DNA from: Betaproteobacteria bacterium
GTDB lineage: Bacteria > Pseudomonadota > Gammaproteobacteria > Burkholderiales > Burkholderiaceae_C
Assembly: GCA_005882155.1 (NCBI GenBank)
Contig: VBCQ01000285.1
Location: 1 to 10,153 of the forward strand
DNA: 10,153 bases
Direction: 5' to 3'
Shown here: positions 5,373 through 10,153 of the stretch, piece by piece
How the letters are laid out: each line of letters starts with the position of its first letter
How positions within the stretch are numbered: position 1 is the stretch's first letter
The notes under the pieces: model-generated
Databases searched by the model: none
What the model saw: the letters and a program-made list of their open reading frames with translations, nothing else
Told to the model about the DNA's origin: nothing
Position numbers and translations under genes: made by a program

Positions 5373-7879
5373 GTTCCCAGCGTCAAGCTGCACACCGCTT
5401 CAGGATCCATTCGCGAGCCTTCGACCATCAACTTCGCAACGGCCGATGCGGCGAGCCTGGCATCGACGATCCCCTGCGCCTCGACCCGAGCACGCGCCAT
5501 CTGCACGTCGCGTGCACCGACGCGCTGGCAGGCCGCATCGGCGTGCCCGATCAATCGCGCCGCAGCTTCGGCGCGCCCTTCGCGTGCCGCGAGCAGCGCG
5601 AACAGATCGGCGTAGACGCCGAACCACTCCCAGTCGCGGCTGCGCGAGGTTGCGATGAAATCGGCGATCGCCGCGCGCGCGTCGCCGATGTGGCCTTGCG
5701 CCAGCAGCGCCTGCGCGACCGCGGCGAGCGCGTGCAGGACGAAGTTGTCGCGCCGGCCACTGCGCCCCGCGATCAGCTCGCGCGCGCAGCGCAACGCCGC
5801 GTCAGGGTCGGCGAGCGCGAGATGCGCGTCGGCCAATCCGCTGAGCGCGGCCGACGCGATCGCGTCGAGGCCGCTGTCCTTGGCGAGCGCGAGCAGCGCT
5901 TCGAGCGCGTCACGCGTCTCGGCGCTGCGGCCTTCGGACTTCAGGACGCTGATTTGCGCGAGCAGCCGCTGGCAGCGCAAGCGCGCAGGCCACTCGGCGC
6001 GCTCGAGACCCGCCATCTCGTCGAGCATCAGCGACGCTTGCGCGAGCGGCAGTGCCGAGCTGCCTGCCGCGCAGCGCAGTGCGAGGTAGAGTCCGCGCGC
6101 GTTGGCCGCGTCACGGTAGCGCTGCGCTGCCTTCAAGGCGAAGTCGCGCATCAGCGTGCTCGACACTTCCCAGTACAACCGGCTGTGCTCGAGCCAAAAG
6201 CGCGATGCCGCCGATGACATGTCGTCTGTATCGACCAAGTCTTCCAGCGCCGCGCAGCGCTTGCGCGCTTCGGGCGCGAGACCGAGCAGCATGAAGAGCA
6301 GCGATGACGCGCCGGCTAGCCGCAGCGCGAGCGCCGGCTCGTGCCGCGTGCTCCAGTCGAGTGCGGCGCGCACGTTGTCGATCTCCGGCGCGAATGCGTC
6401 GAGCCATGGCGTGTCGGGCGTTGACCAGTAGGCCTCATAGGCCTCGTCCATTCGCGCCGCGAGCACCTGCGCATGCCGCGCGTGCACGCGTTGCCGCTCA
6501 CCGGCTTCGTCGAGCTGCAGGCGGGCGTAGTCGCGAGCGCTCTCCGGCAAGCGGTAGCGCGGCCGCTCGCTCGCATCCACGGCAACCAGCGAGCGATCGA
6601 CAAGCGTGCCCAGAGCCTCGACGACGGCCCATTCGTCCAGCGTGTCGTCACTCGCCACCGCGCTGGCAAGCTCGAGCGTGAAGCCGCCGGCGAACACGCC
6701 GAGCCGGCGAAACACCGATTGCTCGGCGGGGGCCAGCAGCCCATGACTCCAGTCGAGCGCCGCGCGCAGCGTCTGCTGGCGCGTCGGCGCACTGCGGCCC
6801 GCGCCCGCGAGCAGCTTGAAGCGGTCAGCCAGGCGCGTGGTCAAACCCTGCAGGCCGAGCAGCGGCAGCCGCGCCGCGGCGAGCTTGATCGCGAGCGCGA
6901 CGCCGTCCAGGTGGCGGCACAGCTCGATGACGCTGGCGACGTTCGCATCGGTCAGCGCGAAGTGCCGGTCCGCGGATTGCGCCTGGCTCACGAACAGCGC
7001 GACCGCGCCATGGTCCAACGCTTGCGCTGCCGGTGTGCCGGGCTCGGCGACCGACAGCGCGTCGAGGCGAAAAACCTGCTCGCCATCGAGCTTCAACGCC
7101 GCCTGGCTCGTCACCAGCAGACGAACGTCGCCCGTCTGGCTCAACACGGCGCGAGCGAGCCGCGCCACCGCGTCGAGCAAATGCTCGGCGTTGTCGAGCA
7201 CCAGCAGCGTTTGCATCGGCTTGAGTGCCGCGATCAGTGGTGGCAACGGATCGTCGCTGCCGCTGGCCGGCAGCCCGATCGCTTGCGCGACGGCGCTCGG
7301 CACGAGTGAAGGGTCGGTCAGCTCGGCGAGCTCGACCCATGCGACGCTGCCGCGCGAGCTCGCTTCGCGCTCTTGGGCCGCCGCGAGCGCGAGCGCGGTC
7401 TTGCCGATGCCGCCGGCGCCGACGATCGTGACGAGCCGGTGTTGCGCCGACCACTGCGCGAGCGCCGCGAGATCGTCGTCACGGCCAAACAGCGTCGTCG
7501 TCGATGTCGGCAGCGCGCGGGTGGTGATGCTCGATGGCGCAGCATCGCGAGTCGGCGTGTCATCGCGCAGCGCAGCCGCATCGTCATCGGGCACCAGCGT
7601 GAAGCGATAGCCGCGCCCGGGGATCGTCGCGATCGCCTGCGGGCCGAGCCACTTGCGCAAGGCCGACACCTGCACCGCGAGGTTGTTCTCTTCGACGACG
7701 AGCCCGGGCCACACGAGGTCGAGCAACTCGTTCTTCGTGACCACGCGGTCGCGGTGCTCGATCAACGCGAGCAGCAAGTCGAAGGCGCGCGCGCCGATGG
7801 CGGCTGGCTGCTTGTCGACGAGCAGCACGCGTTCAGCAGGCTGGACCTCGATGCGTCCGAAGCGGTGGCGGTGCGGCAA
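5363..7879 (-). CDS. Winged-helix / NB-ARC-type ATPase (STAND) transcriptional regulator
   Basis: This is a probable cytoplasmic transcription factor of 838 residues. Residues 4-96 form an OmpR/CadC-type winged helix (FGRIEVQPAERVLL, ARAFDLLLALIEH, NLAVQVSALRKWLG, IPGRGYRF). Residues 125-400 form an NB-ARC-like ATPase with P-loop GAGGIGKT (154-161), Walker B LLVLDN (225-230), LLVTSQ (254-259), LDGVALAIKLAAARL (324-338, the GLPL motif with Ala in place of Pro) and QQTLRAALDWSHGLL..VFRRLGVFAGGF. The rest, to 838, is Ala/Leu/Arg-rich helical sequence suggesting TPR-like repeats. The start is TTG at 7877-7879. An in-frame stop lies ten codons upstream at 7907-7909, GGGAGGG sits just ahead of the TTG, and the conserved domain begins within five residues. 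Such proteins switch by ATP-dependent changes after sensing an unknown signal. Targets are unknown; the TTCAG repeats 45 bases upstream suggest autoregulation or control of the divergent gene. Confidence 0.88.
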   Translation of the reverse strand: MPHRHRFGRIEVQPAERVLLVDKQPAAIGARAFDLLLALIEHRDRVVTKNELLDLVWPGLVVEENNLAVQVSALRKWLGPQAIATIPGRGYRFTLVPDDDAAALRDDTPTRDAAPSSITTRALPTSTTTLFGRDDDLAALAQWSAQHRLVTIVGAGGIGKTALALAAAQEREASSRGSVAWVELAELTDPSLVPSAVAQAIGLPASGSDDPLPPLIAALKPMQTLLVLDNAEHLLDAVARLARAVLSQTGDVRLLVTSQAALKLDGEQVFRLDALSVAEPGTPAAQALDHGAVALFVSQAQSADRHFALTDANVASVIELCRHLDGVALAIKLAAARLPLLGLQGLTTRLADRFKLLAGAGRSAPTRQQTLRAALDWSHGLLAPAEQSVFRRLGVFAGGFTLELASAVASDDTLDEWAVVEALGTLVDRSLVAVDASERPRYRLPESARDYARLQLDEAGERQRVHARHAQVLAARMDEAYEAYWSTPDTPWLDAFAPEIDNVRAALDWSTRHEPALALRLAGASSLLFMLLGLAPEARKRCAALEDLVDTDDMSSAASRFWLEHSRLYWEVSSTLMRDFALKAAQRYRDAANARGLYLALRCAAGSSALPLAQASLMLDEMAGLERAEWPARLRCQRLLAQISVLKSEGRSAETRDALEALLALAKDSGLDAIASAALSGLADAHLALADPDAALRCARELIAGRSGRRDNFVLHALAAVAQALLAQGHIGDARAAIADFIATSRSRDWEWFGVYADLFALLAAREGRAEAAARLIGHADAACQRVGARDVQMARARVEAQGIVDARLAASAVAKLMVEGSRMDPEAVCSLTLGTQG

Positions 7880-7924
7880 GAGCCCTCCCGTGCGACAGAG
7901 AGAAATCTAACTCTATCCGGCGGG

Positions 7925-7963
7925 TTTAGAACGCTTCAGCCGAGATTCAGAACGCCAAAGGAC
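7925..7963 (+). promoter_or_regulatory. Triple TTCAG-type direct repeat operator, copy A
   Basis: TTTAG (7925), TTCAG (7935) and TTCAG (7946) recur at 10- and 11-base steps, one helical turn each, followed by AAAGGAC at 7957-7963. Copy B at 8921-8959 has identical spacing. Tandem half-sites about 11 bases apart are typical for OmpR-family activators, which bind head to tail just upstream of or overlapping the -35 region. The element lies 101 bases before the DUF4148-type gene and 45 bases before the TTG start of the divergent regulator. The binding protein is not identified. Confidence 0.55.
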
Positions 7964-7970
7964 GGCAGGG

Positions 7971-7997
7971 CCCGCCTGGCGAGACAGTCGAGGCGGG
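7971..7997. repeat. Inverted repeat in the probable leader of the DUF4148-type gene
   Basis: CCCGCCT (7971-7977) is perfectly complementary to AGGCGGG (7991-7997) with a 13-base loop. It lies just downstream of the triple repeat and about 70 bases before the ATG at 8065, so it would form in the 5' leader if transcription starts near copy A. There is no T-tract. It may stabilise the mRNA or may be a chance feature of G/C-rich DNA. Confidence 0.35.
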
Positions 7998-8064
7998 ACA
8001 GGAAGGCCAAGCAGATCGACGCCGCACTGCCCGGTTACTCAACTTCTCGACCAAGGACAGCACC

Positions 8065-8349
8065 ATGAATGCCAAGCAAGTTCTCATCGCCGCCGCCATC
8101 ACGTTCGCCGGCAGCGCCGCTTTCGCCGTGGAAGCGACCCAGTTCGACCCCGAACCGTCGACCTTGACAAGAGCGCAAGTCAAGGCCGAGCTCGCGCAAG
8201 CGCGAATGGACGGGACGTTGATGAGCCGCGGCGAAGCGACCGAGTTCCACGACACCGTCGTGTCGACCCGCAGCGTCGCCGAGGTGCGTGCCGAAGCCCG
8301 CATCGCGGCACACGAGCACAAGTTCAACGAGTTGTACGTCGGGGCTTGA
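8065..8349 (+). CDS. Small exported protein, DUF4148 type
   Basis: A 94-residue protein. The ATG at 8065 follows AAGGA (8053-8057, spacing 7). It opens with a clear signal peptide (MNAKQVLIAAAITFAGSAAFA, likely cleavage after Ala21), so the mature product of about 73 residues is periplasmic or secreted. The mature part has two similar halves, LTRAQVKAELAQARMDGTL and STRSVAEVRAEARIAAHEHKFNEL. This two-fold R-x-x-V-x-A-E pattern is what I know from DUF4148 proteins of Burkholderiales. Their function is unknown, and they are often present in many copies per genome. The gene has its own upstream region with the TTCAG triple repeat, and a strong hairpin follows its stop, so it is probably transcribed alone. 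Confidence 0.82.
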   Translation: MNAKQVLIAAAITFAGSAAFAVEATQFDPEPSTLTRAQVKAELAQARMDGTLMSRGEATEFHDTVVSTRSVAEVRAEARIAAHEHKFNELYVGA

Positions 8350-8363
8350 AACAAGGTACTGCT

Positions 8364-8384
8364 CCCTCTCCCCCTGGGAGAGGG
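8364..8384. terminator. Hairpin repeat, copy 2; possible bidirectional terminator between convergent genes
   Basis: CCCTCTCCC (8364-8372) pairs perfectly with GGGAGAGGG (8376-8384) across a CCT loop, giving a 9-bp stem. It lies in the 49 bases between the stop of the DUF4148-type gene (8349) and the stop of the opposing cyclic-nucleotide-binding gene (8399), where a shared terminator would be expected. There is no T-run on either strand, so any termination is not of the classical intrinsic type. It is an inverted copy, with one mismatch, of the element at 3466-3486. Confidence 0.5.
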
Positions 8385-8398
8385 ACTCACCTCACCGA

Positions 8399-8893
8399 TC
8401 AGGTGGAGCGAAACAGCATGTCCGACGGGCGCGACGCCGTCCGCATCTCGGCGTGGAACAGCTGTTCGTCGGTCGCCCGCAAGCGGCGCGACACTTCGCG
8501 ACCCATGTTCATCTGGATCAGCGCGAACTGTTCCGCGTCGCGCTCGAACAGCCGATACAAGTGCTCGGGACGCAACTCGATCGCGGTGCAGTCCTGCACC
8601 GCCTGGATCGACGCGCTGCGCGACATCAGGTCCATCAACGCCATCTCGCCGAAGCAGTCGCCCTGCTCCAGGTGGCGCAGCAGGAGCTCTTGTCCGTTCC
8701 AGTGCTTGAGCACCGCCACGCGGCCGGTCTCCAGCACGAACATGCCGCCCGCCTCATCGTGCTCGCGAAAGAAGAAGTCCATCGCACGCACGGAGACCGA
8801 CCGCGTCTGCTCGAGCAGGAACTGCAAAGCATCTTCGCGGATCGCTCCGAAGATCGGCATGCGCTGCAGCAGCTCGATTCGATAGGCCAGCAT
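8399..8893 (-). CDS. Standalone cyclic nucleotide-binding domain protein (Crp-like sensor domain without HTH)
   Basis: A 164-residue protein consisting almost entirely of one cNMP-binding beta-barrel. It has MPIFGAI near the N-terminus, then FFFREHDEAGGMFVLETGRVAVLK, LRHLEQGDCFGEMALMDLMSRSASIQA and a C-terminal helical part (FALIQMNMGREVSRRLRATDEQLF). The phosphate-binding cassette at 81-97 keeps Glu83, Arg92 and Ser93, matching the Glu72, Arg82 and Ser83 positions of E. coli CAP that contact cAMP, so nucleotide binding is plausible. There is no DNA-binding helix-turn-helix or catalytic domain, so it must act through a partner or as a soluble sensor. The ATG at 8893 is the only good start in frame, although its ribosome site is weak. 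The frame stays open far upstream, but that part reads as Arg/His-rich shadow sequence. TTCAG copy B lies 28 bases ahead of its start. Confidence 0.85.
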   Translation of the reverse strand: MLAYRIELLQRMPIFGAIREDALQFLLEQTRSVSVRAMDFFFREHDEAGGMFVLETGRVAVLKHWNGQELLLRHLEQGDCFGEMALMDLMSRSASIQAVQDCTAIELRPEHLYRLFERDAEQFALIQMNMGREVSRRLRATDEQLFHAEMRTASRPSDMLFRST

Positions 8894-8920
8894 GCGAGCA
8901 ATGTACGCCTGCGCGGACGT

Positions 8921-8959
8921 TTCATGAACTTTCAGCCGGGCTTCAGCGCAGCAAAGGAC
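8921..8959 (+). promoter_or_regulatory. Triple TTCAG-type direct repeat operator, copy B
   Basis: TTCAT (8921), TTCAG (8931) and TTCAG (8942) recur at 10- and 11-base steps, followed by AAAGGAC at 8953-8959. Spacing is identical to copy A, and sequence between the repeats is also shared (TTCAG-CCGRG). By orientation it should serve the + strand gene starting at 9026, 66 bases downstream; GTAGAT near 8983-8988 is a possible but weak -10. It also lies just upstream of the divergent cyclic-nucleotide-binding gene and could affect that too. Confidence 0.55.
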
Positions 8960-9025
8960 AGGACCGCGTCGCCGCGTCCAAAGTAGATGCCTCTCTCGCC
9001 GTACGCTGAGAGAAGGAGCATCGAC

Positions 9026-9415
9026 ATGAAGTACGAGTCGACGAAGCCGAGTCACCACCATCCGCGCAATCGTTTGACGGCGCGCGTTCTGCTCGTGATG
9101 GCGATGGCTTGTGGCGCCTTCATTGTGCTGTCGGCCAACGTGGCGGCCGACGAAACCTCCGCGCTCGTCGGGGTGCGCGTGAGCGATGGCGACATCACCG
9201 CGCCGCCCTCCGAGCGCAGCGTGTGGACCGAAGTCTTCGCCACCCTCGCTCAGCGCGCCGACGCCGGCTCCGTCGAAGCCGCGCGGCTTGCGCTGCAAAT
9301 GCTGCGCCTCGGTCCGCTGATCTACGGCGTGAGCTTCGAGGCGAGCGCGTGGCAGGTGCAGCGCTGGCAGCGCCAGGTTGTTGAAGGCGGCGAGGTGGGG
9401 ATGAATCGGTGCTGA
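9026..9415 (+). CDS. Hypothetical protein with one N-terminal hydrophobic segment
   Basis: I do not recognise a named family. The product has 129 residues from the ATG at 9026, with a strong ribosome site (AAGGAG at 9013-9018, spacing 7). A basic, His-containing tail (KPSHHHPRNRLTAR) precedes a hydrophobic stretch at about 19-40 (VLLVMAMACGAFIVLSANVAA), which is a signal anchor or an uncleaved or cleavable signal peptide. The rest would lie outside the cytoplasm. The region RADAGSVEAARLALQMLRLGPLIYGVSFEASAWQVQRWQRQV (about 77-117) looks like a conserved helical module of the kind seen in small Burkholderiales hypotheticals, but that is from memory. Its upstream region shares the TTCAG operator with the DUF4148-type gene, so co-regulation and an envelope role are inferred. 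It converges with the metalloprotease gene, 44 bases from stop to stop. Confidence 0.75.
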   Translation: MKYESTKPSHHHPRNRLTARVLLVMAMACGAFIVLSANVAADETSALVGVRVSDGDITAPPSERSVWTEVFATLAQRADAGSVEAARLALQMLRLGPLIYGVSFEASAWQVQRWQRQVVEGGEVGMNRC

Positions 9416-9459
9416 GGACGAGGACTCGTGAACCAACGTGTGTCTCGGCGGCACGAACC

Positions 9460-10153
9460 TCAGTTGTGCGAGTTCCTCGGGGGTCGCACAGACGCTGAAG
9501 GCGGCGACGACGTGGAGCACCGGATGTTGGCCACCGTCCATGCGGTCTTGCGGATCGTTTCCGCGTTGTCTCGCGAGTTCCGCACACCCGTCAACTTGCC
9601 GCAATGCTGGTGCCGCGCATCTGGGGTGGACCATTGGCCGATGGTCATGCAGGAGCCGCAGTTGTTGCTGGTGGCCATGATGGTCTTCCACCCTCGAACG
9701 CAGCCGTCGGGGTCGCCCTGAGGACCAGGGGCCGATCCGGAATTCGCGGGAGGATTGATGATCGCGCGGCTGAACGTGAACGGATTTCCGGGCGCGGTGT
9801 CCTCGTGCTGGGCTCCCATGACGTGGCCAAGCTCGTGGGTCAGGAAGTACGCGTCGGGAATGGTGAGGGAGGTCCACGGCACGATCGTGAACGCCCGCCG
9901 GTGGACCCGGAGAACCCGGACATGTCGGGCACCAGGATCACGACGTCGGCACCGAAATCATCGCGCCATTGATGCAACTGCTTCAAGAGGCCGTTCGGAT
10001 TCACCATCTCGTCCCAGACATCGTTCACCGCGTTATCGCCGGTCGGTTCGACGTACGCGATCTCCTTGATCTGCACGATCCGGATCTGCAGTCCCGAGAT
10101 GCCGCTGTCCGGGAGCGACCAGTTGGTCTCGCTTTCGGCCAATGAGACCTGGG
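9460..10153 (-). pseudogene. Reprolysin-like zinc metalloprotease, 3' part, with an apparent frameshift
   Basis: This encodes part of a metzincin endopeptidase, likely secreted. One frame is open from the window edge (QVSLAESETNWSLPDSGI) down to about 9895 and contains LQIRIVQIKEIAYVEPTG..MDE-like spacing..LKQLHQWRDDFGADVVILVPDMSGF, the usual lead-in to the active site. It then runs into unrelated sequence. A second frame takes over near 9899 with AFTIVPWTSLTIPDAYFLTHELGHVMGAQHE. This holds the zinc motif HExxHxxGxxH (9805-9837), then a Met-turn (KTIMA, Met codon 9676-9678), and ends TGVRNSRDNAETIRKTAWTVANIR before a TGA at 9460. Restoring one base in the C/G run near 9894-9899 would join the frames as STGG-AFTIVP. 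All catalytic elements are present, so this is either a recent inactivating mutation or a sequencing error. The 5' end is outside the window. Confidence 0.8.

Noticed and set aside
4364..6217. 617-codon plus-strand ORF crossing from dctM into the regulator region
   Set aside because: It is a shadow of dctM in another frame and then of the regulator in antisense. No domain pattern is visible.
6816..7610. 264-codon plus-strand ORF within the regulator
   Set aside because: It is a Ser/Ala/Arg-rich antisense shadow. The minus strand carries the P-loop and Walker B motifs across the same bases.
8399..9877. Long open frame on the minus strand that would extend the cyclic-nucleotide-binding protein to 492 residues
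   Set aside because: Residues upstream of the ATG at 8893 are rich in Arg, His and Pro with no domain. The stretch runs antisense through the hypothetical gene at 9026-9415 and across the metalloprotease in the wrong frame.
1..10153. CRISPR arrays, tRNA or rRNA genes, insertion sequences, attachment sites
   Set aside because: I saw no regular spacer-repeat arrays, no tRNA-like cloverleaf or conserved rRNA stretches, no transposase or integrase, and no flanking inverted repeats with target duplications. The repeats present are short hairpin elements and operator-like direct repeats.

Overview
The window looks like chromosomal DNA from a high-GC betaproteobacterium, most likely of the order Burkholderiales. 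The evidence is strong G/C bias at third codon positions, a small secreted DUF4148-type protein (a family concentrated in Burkholderiales), a tyrosine-degradation operon linked to a TRAP transporter, and G/C-rich intergenic repeats of a kind I recall from that order. The assignment is inferred, not proven.

Left part (1-5372, + strand): a catabolic and transport operon. It holds the 3' three-quarters of homogentisate 1,2-dioxygenase (hmgA, cut by the window edge), fumarylacetoacetase (fahA, overlapping hmgA by ATGA), and a three-part TRAP transporter (periplasmic binding protein, small membrane subunit DctQ, large permease DctM). The enzymes carry out the first and last steps of homogentisate breakdown to fumarate and acetoacetate. 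The transporter probably imports a carboxylate linked to this pathway. Maleylacetoacetate isomerase is not present. Both internal transporter junctions carry G/C-rich repeats. The DctQ/DctM junction is odd: the repeat sits where the first membrane helix of DctM should be encoded, and a 26-codon relay ORF links dctQ to the shortened dctM.

Middle (5363-7879, - strand): a large regulator with an OmpR-type winged helix, an NB-ARC-type (STAND) ATPase and a helical repeat C-terminus. It starts at TTG and overlaps the end of dctM tail to tail by 10 bases.

Right part (7880-10153): small envelope and signalling genes. These are a DUF4148-type exported protein (+), a standalone cyclic-nucleotide-binding domain protein (-), a conserved-looking hypothetical with one N-terminal hydrophobic segment (+), and the 3' part of a reprolysin-like zinc metalloprotease (-) whose reading frame is broken by an apparent one-base deletion. 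The most distinctive signal is a regulatory element found twice, upstream of the DUF4148 gene and upstream of the 129-residue hypothetical. Each copy has three TTCAG-like repeats spaced exactly 10 and 11 bases apart, followed 11 bases later by AAAGGAC. This points to a common OmpR-family regulator acting on two small exported or membrane-anchored proteins.
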